In this document: piece by piece, positions 35,158 through 45,911 of the stretch
Layout of the letters: every line of letters starts with the position of its first letter
Position numbering within the stretch: position 1 is the first letter of the stretch
NCBI GenBank assembly: GCA_024663395.1
Contig: JANFAH010000004.1
Coordinates: forward strand, 1,984,001-2,048,000
Direction of reading: 5' to 3'
Origin: Pisolithus tinctorius
Taxonomy: Eukaryota > Basidiomycota > Agaricomycetes > Boletales > Pisolithaceae
DNA: 64,000 bases
Notes under the pieces: model-generated
What the model was told of the DNA's origin: nothing
Databases searched by the model: none
Seen by the model: only the letters and a program-made list of their open reading frames with translations
Program-made: the position numbers and the translations under genes

Positions 35158-37499
35158 ATGACATCCCTTGGAACTGGTAGGTATCAATGATTACTGGCAT
35201 CGTTCCTGCTGTGTGCCCTAACAATACGACAGAAAAACCACCCGGAGCGAATGAATGCGACAAAAGAATCTCCCGTGAGCACAATCCATTGCGTTGCCCT
35301 GTCACTCCTGAGTGTTCCACAAGATCGCGCTCGTGCAAAGGACTATGTCGAATTACACGACCAAGTTCAGGTTGGATTCCTAGATGGCCAAAGGTTGCTC
35401 AAACGGTACTCTGATGTCTCATCTAGTCTAGCATGAATCTGTTGGATTCGCTGGAAAGCTTTCTATCATCCTTTCAAAGAGACTTGTCCTCGGTTTCTGG
35501 GCAGATATCTGAGCTGCAGGAACGTAGCAAGGAGATAGACCGGAGGCTTAAGAGTCGGCGAGTATGGCCCTTACTTGCCGTGTCAGAGCACTTGGTTGAT
35601 GTTTCTCGCAGAGAATCGAGAAGCCTCTATCGAAACTCGTGTCTGAATTGACCATTCCACCAGCTCTTATTCTAACCATCCTCGATACTGAAGTCGGAGA
35701 GTCATGGATTCCGGTCATCGATGATTTCGAACGCAGGTTAGACGCGCTCGAAGTACGTGCACGAGTTAGAGCTGCGAGGGATCTAGGAGACATTTCTGAA
35801 GGCCTTCGCATTGTTGTGCGTTTTACCCTCTTTCTAACACTACTCTTGACCCACCGATGTTACTACAAGGCAGCGACGAAGCTGCGCGCATTCTTCCTCG
35901 CTCTGCTACGCCCCATCAAAGATAGTGTGACCACTAACGTGCAAGTTTTACAATCGTCCGTTTACATGAAGTACCGGCCGTTGTTCTCTTTTCTACAACG
36001 TAAAGCCGCATCTGTTGCAAAGGAAATTCAGGATTCGTACATTGCGGCTACCCGTACATACTATGAGACGGCATTCCGTCGTTATATACGTAGCTTGGGT
36101 TGGCTGAGGGTGCGTAGCTTCTCTGGTATCCATCGACAGCGGCCCTATTTACCGTGGGGTTTGTCTAGTCTAAGGTTACGGAGAAATTCGAGACCCTCGT
36201 TGTGCTGTCTGTGCAACAAGGTGGTTCTCGTCTAGACCACGAGCGACTAGCCTACGCAAAGATGGACGGTTCAAGTGTCATTCTAGCATACATGGCAGAC
36301 GACAAGGCCCACGTAAGTACATCCGCTTGGTTACAGCTCTATAAAGCTAAACGGGGAGAAGAAAGAACCCCTAGAGGCAATTCTTCGCTCTCTGTTTCTA
36401 GTTTTGATGGACAATGCAACTGCCGAGTACTCCTTCATTACAACATTTTTTTCATCACAAGTTGCGCCAGCTAGCGATCAAGACAGTGTTTTGTCAGCTC
36501 CGTTGTTGTCCCCTGACTGTGGTGTAGTAGATGACAGGAAATCCATTGCCGGCTCGGAGGCCCGAACGGAGGTAGCAAGCCCAGGCCCTTCTGCAGGCAG
36601 GAACGGGCTCGGAAGACTCACGGATATCGATAAGGGCGCGCGTAACGACCTTGGAAACCTGTGGAAAAAGGTATTTGACCCGGTTCTTGAGTATACCAAG
36701 GTAAATGTGGGCATTTGGAATAACTTCGCGACTGACTTTTATTATAGGCATTTTTGGTATCAGTCATTGAGCCTCCACCGCCGGCCATCCCGCTACTGAC
36801 CATGGTCCGGTTAACTGAAGCTGTTTTGGCAGAAGTGCAAAAACGCCAATGTTTGCCTTTGGAAACGTTTTTCTTTACTATGCGCTTGCAGCTTTGGCCT
36901 GTGTTCCAGAAAGTCATGACAGAACATTGTGATTCTCTGAAGAAGGTGGCCGAGAAGCCTAGTGGTTATTTTGCTAAGACCAATCCAACAACGGATGCCA
37001 TGGTATCAAATGTAAGTATCATGACTCCCTCAGGTCATTACCTTCAAACTGCATTGACGGTTAGATCTGCCACAGCTACACAGTTATGTTCCAATCCTTT
37101 GTGCTGTTGACTAGCGAGGCGGAGGAGACGATGATATTCAGCAAGTAAGTTTGGAAGCTCGACGTTGATTTTTTTTTAAAATATGAATTTGCCTAGTTTG
37201 TTCCGTCTCCAGCAAGAACTGGACAAACTCATTCTTCGCCATACGGAGTTCATCGCTGACCCAACGGTGCGGGCTACAAAACGATCCGCGATATATGAGA
37301 TCCTTTTGCAGGGACTGATCGTGAGTCAATCAACATAGTACTTCATTTTCTAACTGCTTTGCGTGTCGTTATCCAGAAAGGTAGCCATCTTACACGACAC
37401 CCTAAGGTGCAGATGGAGCTTGACTACTGGACCGAAAAAGAGCGATCTGCACGTCAAATCATTCTCTCCGCCGGTCGGCATAGCAAGGTCAGACAGTGA
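35158..37499 (+). CDS. VPS52: GARP/EARP tethering complex subunit Vps52
   Basis: The start is taken at ATG 35158 (MTSLGTG). Intron 35276-35324 and another near 35370-35429 lead to KDYVELHDQVQSSMNLLDSLESFLSSFQRDL. Next comes the coiled coil VSGQISELQERSKEIDRRL and the conserved Vps52 core: VSELTIPPALILTILDTEVGESW, LRIVAATKLRAFFLALLRP, SSVYMKYRPLFSFLQR and YYETAFRRYIRSLGWLR. The C-terminal part reads LCNKVV-region exons, then FEVVIEPPPP-like and KGSHLTRHPKVQMELDYWTEKERSARQIILSAGR before the stop at 37497-37499. Vps52 tethers endosome-derived vesicles at the trans-Golgi. The first exon is short and its start is the least certain part. Convergent with EFR3. Confidence 0.85.
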
Positions 37500-37709
37500 T
37501 CCATGTATGTGGGTTGTGCCTAGTATGCAATTCGATGGATGTAGAACATGCGAATGACGGAGTATCGACGAGCAGAAGGAATAGAATATATGACGCTGAT
37601 AAGTAATGGAATGCTATGCCTGGAATATCGAATAGATTTAAGTGTTCACCTGGTAGAAAACCTGGAATGAGGATGTATGTTATGTTAATATGTAAGGCAA
37701 AGGAGAGTT

Positions 37710-40700
37710 TTACTTCTGGTCAGATTTATGCATTGAAGGGAAAGACGACTTCAGCAAACTATTGCCGCTGTATTTCCGAATGCCCAGCTTGTTTAAAACA
37801 TCTCTCACCTCCCCTGAGCCAGTAGTAACTGCGCGCTGCTTCGATGTAGCCTTGCCCGGCGCAAACGCATGACGAGTGGGGTGGAATTCGTGAGACAGAG
37901 AGTGATTGAGAGTTGACATCGATGGTTGCCTGGCGAGAGTAGGGTTAGAAGCTCCTGCACGACCTTCCAGCGCCTCTCTGAGATCCGTAACGCCGACTCC
38001 CCTGACAGAACGGGTGAGACTCTGCAGCGACAGATTTTCAATGGCCATCAAGGCGGGAGACAATTTAAGCAAAGGCGGTACACCATCACCTAACGGTCGG
38101 TTGTGATTTGGACGCTCAGCAGCTAGTGATAACACTCAGCAATATTTACAATGTCACGAACAGAACTTACAATCCCGGAGGGCACCTTCCACTGTCCACT
38201 TCGAACTCAGCTTCCGGATTAGTCCCTGTTGATCAAGTGCAGTTGTTTCTTGAACGTTCTTGGACGACGCCAGCAATATTAAAACTTCCTCCGACTTCAC
38301 GCCAGACCATTCACGCGGTAATTCGGCCTCTGACAGGTCCGGGAACGGTATCTGTGCTTCCGGGGGACGCAATACCCCAGGGGTGAACGGTGCTATTTGA
38401 GGTAAGGTCATGTGGCCGTTCAAGGTTGACAGGTCCTACCCATTCACAGGTAAACTTAAAATTTAACAACAGAATTTGATGTACTCACATTTTCCACCCT
38501 ACAAATTAACTCGGGGCAGTTCCACACTTTACCGATCACGAGCCAGAGACGGGCAAGAACTTCCTTCAAGGAAAAAGCGCGCTGCCGCGTGCCAGCATCT
38601 GCGCCGTCCTCTATCTGGGCAGCCGCCTCCAATGCGACTAGCATGGGAAAACCGGTAAGGAGACCGCGAACAGGTACCTCTTCGTGGATGGCAGAGAGAA
38701 CATGGAGAATAAGAGCATAATCCGAATGAGAAGCCAAACACGAGGAAGAAACCTTCCCAGTTACCGTGTCCAAGAGCCGGAAAGCGTGGGAGGACTTGCG
38801 TGACCGTGCTGCAGGGTCAATCGAACGGCGACGCGATGGAGTAGGCGAAAGCACATCGCCAGAATCACCATTCAGAGGGATATTCCCTTCAGTCTCTCCG
38901 ATACTGGTTGTCCCAGTGGTAGTCATGTCACCGTTGAGTGAATAGCTCGACGGTGCAGAAATACCCAAAGAAGACCCCAGATAAGACGATGTCGCAAGCA
39001 AAAACAGGTAAGCGTGGATGGCGTGCAATGACCTCGTCGCGGAATCACCGAATAACATGAGGCTGATACTGTTTGCCTGAGTAGACGAATTGCTTGCTAA
39101 ATCCTGAGAACGCCGAACACGATCCACACCGACTTTAGGAATTTCGCACCGCAAATATGTCACCAGCGTTTGGGCATAGTCGCTTCTCACGGCAAAATCG
39201 CTGTCACATAGCAAGGTCAGGGTATCGTACCAGATTTCCCCGGATACCTTGGTCCGCTGAGAGACCCGTGAGAACGTATCCGACGGTGATGTGGAAGTTC
39301 CGCGCAGGGACAGATGAGGTTGGTCATTACCTTTATAACCTCTGTGGTCATCGGAAGCGAGCATAAGACCCAGAAGGCCTGCCAACAGACATCGAATCGC
39401 TTGAGAACGACTCTCTCTCCGTTGATTGACCGAGCTCTGCATGTCAATAGTGGTTAAGCGGCTAGCGAGCTCGCTTGCCAAGTCTTGTATCTGGTCAGAG
39501 TAATACACGCGTGCACCAAGTGAAGCGATGCTCTCCACCAGTAACGGGAGTAGGTCGTCATTAGGATTGGCGACGACTCTTCGGAAGACCAGCGTGATCA
39601 AGTTCGATACGATGTCTGACGTCGAGAGGTTGACCAGAGGGATGGGAGAGGTGAAGATTGTTGTGAGCATGCCTATCAATGTCTTCTGCTCACTGGTGCA
39701 TACTGGTGCATCTGGTGCTTCCAGTAACCGCTCCACTACACGGGATGGGATTGCGTATCGATATTGATATTGAGCCCAGTCGCATGCCCTCTGGGCAAAC
39801 CACCGACACTGATCTGCCCTAGCCCAGAGCTGCATGGCATCCAGGCTTTCAAATGCAGACTGTATGAGGGAACACACTTGTGTGGCATTTGAGTGCTTGA
39901 ATAATTGAGATAGAGCGCGAATGGATGTAGATAGAACGTCGGCGGACGAGGGCCCGGCTTCCCCATCGACATGGACATGAATGGAAGCAGCCCTTCTTTC
40001 ACTCAGTGGGCGCGAGCGAAACTCTGCCAGATACACGGTGTCCGTAATGTCCTTGGTGATCTGCTCACTTCGCAAGGGTCAGTACACGGACAGTCCGGGG
40101 ATTGTCAGGACCTCGCACCACTCAGCAAGAAGTTTTATATCAGCATGAATGATGTGGGGCAATAAGGCACTGGTTAGAGACGATGCCTGCGGCTTAAACT
40201 GGGTAGCGGATATGTAGAGGGCTTCCGAATTCACTACTCCAGTTACAGCGGACAGACCGACCAATCGAGTTCTATGGAGGGATCGTATCAAATACTCGTT
40301 TGGAATTGGGGATACGTACCGGTTCTTGAGTTCATTATCGAAAGACTTTCTCTCTGCGTTGCACTGCGCAGAAAACCGCTTAACAACAACCAAGTAATTC
40401 TGAGTTAGACCACCATCCACACCAATGACGTGGCCATCGGTGTAAGTGCACCATGCCGTGAACTGCAAGACCTCAGTTTATCTTGCTTGCTGAATGCAAA
40501 CTTATCACGCACTACACTGGCTGCCCGGGCACATATTTCCAAGTCAGACGACATAGAATCGAGTGTTGTTCTTAAGCAAGAGACCAATGACGGGGATAAA
40601 AGTGATATATCGTGCCGACATTCGATTGCCAGCGTTCGCACAATAGCAAGAGTGATCAGCAGAGACCTAAATGAGAGGTGAGGGCTGGCGTGTAAACGAT

Positions 40701-40946
40701 CGCGAGGAATACTTACGCCCTAGCGCGCAAGTTACCAGCGACTGCCTTACCGCAGTCTGCTCTAACACGCTTCTCCAATTCAGCACCCAATTTGTTAATT
40801 TTTCCTGGGTGGTTAGCAGCATAATATGTAAGACGAGATAATTCCTGGGACTTGGGGCGGTAGTCGGGCCCTGAAGCGAGCAGCGCAGAAGCAGGAGGGT
40901 AGCACGCTGCGATGAGGGCCACGTGATTCGGTGTAAAGATATGCAT
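37710..40946 (-). CDS. EFR3: Efr3, plasma-membrane anchor of PI4-kinase Stt4
   Basis: The start is taken at the ATG at 40946-40944 (MHIFTPNHVALIAACYPP); an in-frame ATG 15 nt upstream (40961) is possible. The N-terminus continues YRPKSQELSRLTYYAANHPGKINKLGAELEKRV, characteristic of fungal Efr3, then armadillo-like helices (FTAWCTYTDGHVIGVDGGL). The largest exon covers about 540 codons (40075-38456) with the conserved RFTTIDMQSSVNQRRESRSQAIRCLLAGLL-like helices, followed by a Ser/Thr-rich insert. The C-terminal exon ends with a conserved-looking DVLNKLGI segment and stops at 37712-37710. Efr3 with Ypp1 places Stt4 at the plasma membrane to make PI4P. Residues for membrane binding cannot be verified by eye. 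Confidence 0.83.
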
Positions 40947-40961
40947 TGAGAGTGAGAGCAA

Positions 40962-41341
40962 CAGAAAGGGTACTGTGTTGTCTGCCTTGGACCTAATAGA
41001 GTGCCAAGCAGACGACTGAAATTCCAGCAGCTGTCAACCTGGACGAAAAAAATCGAGTACTTGACAAGTTACCGACCTTGCCCCTCACACGCAACTGGAT
41101 GCAGTTGCCTGAGGTCATCATGAGAAAATCTTGTCCATCGAGATGAGTGAGGCTCACCCTGGCTGAGGCCCACAGCTACTGTGATGGATCCCTTGCAAAT
41201 GCTTCCGAGTCAATCAACTATGGTGGTGGAGGCTGCTACACCAGCAGCTAATGCGCACACAGCCAACGTAGCAACTCGCGTAGTATCGTGATGGGGCCCA
41301 ACTGTGAGGACAGCATTACGTAAGGTAAATACAGTAACGCA
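40962..41341. other. EFR3 promoter region
   Basis: About 380 bp between EFR3 (start) and the stop of the next minus-strand gene. No reading frame of note; expected to hold the EFR3 promoter and the 3' UTR of the coiled-coil gene. Confidence 0.5.
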
Positions 41342-43231
41342 TCAGCCCGACAGAGCATTCTGAAGGCTAGAACTATTGACAACGGAGTCTGTGTGTGGTA
41401 TGTAGCGTTCCATCTCGTCTCCAACGTGTTCATCACACCCTTCGTCATCGCTCTCAACTGACATTTGAGGGACTTGATTCCAGTCAAATCCATCGGTGTC
41501 AACGATAACGTCCTTCAGCCTATCAACAACCTCGGAATGAGACGCCTGAATCATCACCATCCACCGCTTGCTGATCATCCAGCTAGCGACACCCTTAGGC
41601 GGGAGTAAAAAGCCTTCCTTTGGGGGACCGCGGTATCGTTCTTTACGACCCACACCACGTCGAGGCTTCTGCGCAGTGGCTACTTTGTCCTCCTTGTCTA
41701 GGAGGTCGAAAAAGTGCTGTAGGCGAAGGCTGCGCCATGGACAACCCCGAACACGCAACACTACGGTACGTGTTCCACTAGTGGGGTCTTCTTCAATTTC
41801 GGACTCTTCCGACGACATGCACTCAAGTTGCAACGCTCCATCGAATGTGACGTGTTCGAACACGGGAGTCCGGTTCCTAACTTCAGACCGATTCCCGAGT
41901 TTCTTGACACTCGGCTCAGTAACAGTTAATATGCAAAAGGAACGGATAACGTACTATCTTACGTCGACTTAGCCTCCGAGCACGCATAGCCTTCATGTCC
42001 TCGCGTTTCCGATGGCTTTTCGCGGCGGATGCATCTCTTTGCGACTTGAACTTTTGTCGTAAAGTCACGAATGCCTGGTCAAAAGCAGCATCTAAAGATT
42101 TCTTCCCAAATTCTTTGTCTGGAACATGCTTGTAGACACGTCTGTTGGCTTTGAGATCCTTCAGAACACGCTCCTTCATGCGGCTATTATGTACTGATTG
42201 TTTTGGAGTTTTGTCCCACACGAACCGTACTGGCTCATCGGGACCGAGAGGAGTGCCCTCCAAGTGGCTATCCGGCAGCTGCTTGTCACTGTCCAAATGC
42301 ATAACACGCAACAGGTGGTTGCGTATCGCATGCTTTCCCAATGTGTTGGCGCAACCGGTGAACTTGAAGGGAGAGACATACCTGTATAGTCAGACAGCGG
42401 TTGTCGTGGTGGTTCCGGCGTCGAAGCCGATGCTGTGGGAAACTAGAGCTAGCGTCACTGCTGTCCTGGTCGCTATCAGACATGGTAGTCGATTTTCCTC
42501 CTGGAGTACAACTGCCATCGGGGAGTGAGGGGTCGACGTTGATAAACCGTGTCGAGCGCAGTGAAGGTGATGCAAGTGACGATGCTGGGCCTGAAGTTTC
42601 TGCTGTTTGCCCTATTGCTAAGGAAAACTGAGAGGTAGGATGGGCACAAGCAGGTGAGAGAGGCGCCAGTTGTTGGATGATGCTGGAAGAAGAGGTTCCC
42701 GACTGCAAAGTTTCCAATGCGGAAGCGGGGTCGCCGGTGGATGGACCTTCTGGGGGAATAGATTGGTGTGAAGGGAGACATGCTCTTAGCGCTGTGACTT
42801 CTTGTTGCAGCTCAAGGATGCGGTGTTCCATCTCCGCTTTCTGAAGAGCGTGTTTAGCCTCCATTTCTCGTTCCCAAACTGCTCTCCGTCTCCTCTCAAT
42901 CTCACAAGCTTCTCTTGTAGAGGCAAGGAAGCGCAGCAGCTCCTGCACAGCAGTGATACGACCCGCTTGAGTGGAAGGTGTTGGGCCGCTACTGGGTAAT
43001 ATTGAGCAAGAGTTGAAGTACGCATAATGGTGCTGTTGCTCACAGAGGTGTCGTAGGCGTGTCCCGAGCTCTAGATGACTCTGCCATAGCTAGCTCTAAC
43101 TCTCCGTGGTGTGGGACATGTTGCTGAGTGGTGGGCTGCACATGCTGGCTTGTGGTAGATTCGTAGCTTGGTCTGGACCGTGACTGGGTATAATAAGGAT
43201 TGAGGGCGTCAGACAGTTCACTTGTGGGCAT
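41342..43231 (-). CDS. Uncharacterised coiled-coil protein with PPKG motif domain
   Basis: The start is taken at the ATG at 43231 (MPTSELSDALNPYYTQ). An intron joins TPTTPL to SGPTPSTQAGRITAVQELLRFL. A coiled coil follows (REACEIERRRRAVWEREMEAK, HRILELQQEVTALRA), then a Ser-rich linker. Next is a basic segment (HAIRNHLLRVMHLDSDKQLPD, SVHNSRMKERVLKDLKANRRV, KSHRKREDMKAMRARRLSRRK). After an intron comes a compact C-terminal domain with FEHVTFDGALQLECMSSEESE, VLRVRGCPWRSLRLQHFFDLLD and GPPKEGFLLPPKGVASWMISKRW. The stop is at 41344-41342. I recall similar proteins in many mushrooms, sometimes in several copies, without known function; the basic middle suggests nucleic-acid binding (inference). 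Divergent from RPN11 at about 160 bp. Confidence 0.75.
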
Positions 43232-43392
43232 GGTGCCATACTGCTGTCTGCCCCAAGTACTAATAGCTGGAAGATTGGCAATGGTTTGTTTGCGCTTGTT
43301 TGATTCCAAGGCTCTTGCTAAACAGGGGACGCGTCATCTCTACACACAATTTACATTGGCAGAAAGAACATTTCTCAAGACTCACAATCATC

Positions 43393-44568
43393 ATGGCCGA
43401 CCTAGGAAGCATATTTGGAAACCAGATCAGGGCCACACGACCATCCGTCGACGTGACTGTTCCCGACAAGTGAGTCGGATTAAATACTCAGGCGTGCGAT
43501 CATTCATGTGGTGGTATGCAGCGGAGAAGTCATCCATATCTCTTCGCTGGCTCTCTTAAAGGCACGTATGAAAAGCGTGTAAACTTTTGATATTCCTCAC
43601 CCTTCTGCCTCAGATGTTGAAGCATGGCCGCGCAGGGGTCCCGATGGAAGTCATGGGCCTCATGCTCGGGGAATTCGTTGATGAATACACCGTCCAAGTG
43701 GTCGACGTATTTGCCATGCCGCAGTCCGGTACTACGGTCACCGTGGAGTCCGTAGACCACGTCTTCCAAACGAAGATGGTCGACATGCTGAAACAGACCG
43801 GCCGGTCGGTGTTTATTCCCAGTCACAGTTCACCTCTCACACACCCATAGACCTGAGATGGTCGTGGGGTGGTATCACTCGCACCCTGGGTTTGGGTGCT
43901 GGCTTTCAAGTGTTGACATCAATACGCAGCAGGTGTGTCCTGTGACCCCACTTTGATTGTCCACACCCAACACTTTTCACTTTAGTCGTTCGAACAAATG
44001 CAGAATCGCTGCGTCGCCGTTGTCATCGATCCAATTCAGTCCGTGAAAGGGAAGGTGGTCATTGACGCCTTCCGTCTTATCAATCCACAAATTGTTCTCT
44101 CTGGGCGTGAACCGCGACAAACGACATCAAACATTGGACATATCAATAAGCCTTCGATCCAGGCGCTGGTCCATGGACTGAACCGCCACTATTACTCCAT
44201 CGCGGTCAATTACCGCAAAACAGAGTTGGAGCAATCGATGTTGATGAATTTACACAAAAGGAATTGGACAGAGGGGTTGAAGTTACGCGACTTTTGTTCA
44301 CACAAGCAGAGCAATGAGGCTGCTATCAAGGTTTGCTGGGAGGTTGAGCATGGGTCGTGTTATGCTGATATGGTTTCAGAAAATGCTAGCTTTATCTGGA
44401 GCTTACAACAAGTCTGTGCAAGAAGAGTCCACGCTATCGCCGGAGAAGCTGAAGACGCGGCATGTTGGTAAGCAAGATCCCAAACGGCACCTCGAAGAAA
44501 CTGTCGAAAAAGCAATAGGGGATCAAGTGGTGCAGAACTTGGGCACGATGTTGCTGGCAGAACTATAG
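43393..44568 (+). CDS. RPN11: 26S proteasome lid deubiquitinase Rpn11
   Basis: Starts at ATG 43393 ([21 protein letters not shown]). The MPN+ domain shows [26 protein letters not shown] and the JAMM zinc motif [14 protein letters not shown] (H-x-H-x7-S-x2-D), all metal ligands present, plus the catalytic Glu in VPMEVMG. It continues [26 protein letters not shown] and the C-terminal lid-binding part HHV...[25 protein letters not shown], ending at 44566-44568. Five or six exons; length about 310 residues as expected. Rpn11 removes ubiquitin chains en bloc at the proteasome entrance. Confidence 0.93.
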
Positions 44569-44919
44569 AACGTGTTGGAAACTTATCCCTTACACACTTA
44601 CATGATCCGCGCGGCGAATACCCGTAAGGAATTCGGTACCTAACATCCTCAAATGGAGTATAGTGATAGGGGTGGTGGCCCTGAGGTGTGCTTCTAGTTG
44701 TCAAGTGATTGATTACAATCCGCTTTGAGGGAGTCACGATTGCGTATGCTGGTCTGTTCACGGGGGAAGTAAACTCATCTGCCATGATGCTCCCAGCGCC
44801 CTTAGGAACCTGCCTGACATGGTATTCTTGGACAAGGTTTGGTGATGCCTGTAATAATTACTAAGGTTGGGACTGGTAGAGAAGAAAGTAATTGATGCTC
44901 GAATGGAGGAACTGGTAAT
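44569..44919. other. Convergent 3' spacer
   Basis: About 350 bp between the stops of RPN11 (+) and bS18m (-). An open frame on the minus strand (start 44785) runs back into RPN11 but looks like chance; no other content seen. Confidence 0.5.
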
Positions 44920-45600
44920 CTACGATGGCTTGGGTAAAACGAGCCTCTGTGACTGGCGGGGTGCAATTCTTGGATTGCTAAGCTGAGGCAATATGCCCAT
45001 CATTTTGGCGCGACGTATCGCCTTGCCCAATCGCCGCTGCGTTTTAGTAGTGAGCTTTGTTTCGACGCGGCTCTTGGTTTTACCCATTTCGGTGATAAAC
45101 GAGGCGAGTAGGGTAGTATTGCTCGTCTCGTACACGGGGTCTATTCCGAAGTGGCGGAGCGCGTCACGTTCACGAGCTTCGCGACTTCCCGGAGCTACGA
45201 GTGGCTGAGAGGTGGAGAGTCTCTGTTTCTCAAAACGATGCTCGTGAGACCAGTAGTGCGGACGGATGAACTACGCAAATAACAGTTATTAAGGACACAG
45301 TCGGGAGCGATAATGGAAGCGATTCCTTACCAGACCAGGAGAAAATTTCCTTCGAACGCCCTTCTGCTGCCACGAGATGTTGGGGTCGACAGTTGCTTCT
45401 ACCAGACGGTCAGACTGACTAACGCGGTGGGGAGTCAGCCAACCTTGAGCCTCTGCCTTGTCTGCTTCGTCACTCATAATTTTCTTAAGCTCGTTGCGGT
45501 CATCCTCGACTGAAGAAAAGTCAGACACAAATCTTCTACAGGAGACAAGCCGTGCTGTGGGTCGCAGCGCTGTCGACCGCCGAGCAAGTTCGAGGAACAT
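44920..45600 (-). CDS. RSM18: Mitochondrial small-subunit ribosomal protein bS18m
   Basis: The ATG at 45600-45598 opens an Arg/Ala/Leu-rich presequence (MFLELARRSTALRPTARLVSCRRF) typical of mitochondrial import. Exon 1 continues to KGVRRKFSPGL; the intron at about 45330-45272 joins it to the second exon (HYWSHEHRFEKQRLS). The bS18 core is GIDPVYETSNTTLLASFITEMGKTKSRVETKLTTKTQRRLGKAIRRAKMMGILP, with the R-x-x-x-x-L-T-x-K-x-Q-R-R/K-L-x-x-A-I-x-R-A-R/K signature of bacterial S18. The stop is at 44922-44920. Confidence 0.87.
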
Positions 45601-45911
45601 GATGACGGTGGAAGGTTAGCTATGACATAATCATAAATTTCCGGAGTTAGTGATTAGATAATAATACACGACCCCCAGACACCTGAGGGGAATAAAATGT
45701 CCGTTGCGTCGGTTGAGTTGTCTGCTGGTTTGAATCGAGTCTTCACCCAGTCACCCCGCTCCCGTGCATGCCAATGCTCGCCTGGCCTTGACTTGTCCAC
45801 CCTCCAAGTCGTCGTTACGCTGATCCCTCAGGTGCGCACTGCTGCCCCGTCCTGCAAGTACATAGCTCATATCGACCTGTTATGATTATCCAGCTCACCG
45901 CTTAGGTCCAT
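45601..45911. other. Divergent promoter bS18m / RIM15
   Basis: A 311-bp spacer between two divergent starts. A plus-strand frame from an ATG at 45697 could be a short first RIM15 exon spliced near 45830-45900; evidence is weak. Confidence 0.4.

Noticed and set aside
44360..44785. 142-codon minus-strand frame starting MADEFTSPVNRPAY
   Set aside because: Most of it lies antisense to the last exons of RPN11, it has no recognisable motif or splice partner, and its length is reachable by chance.
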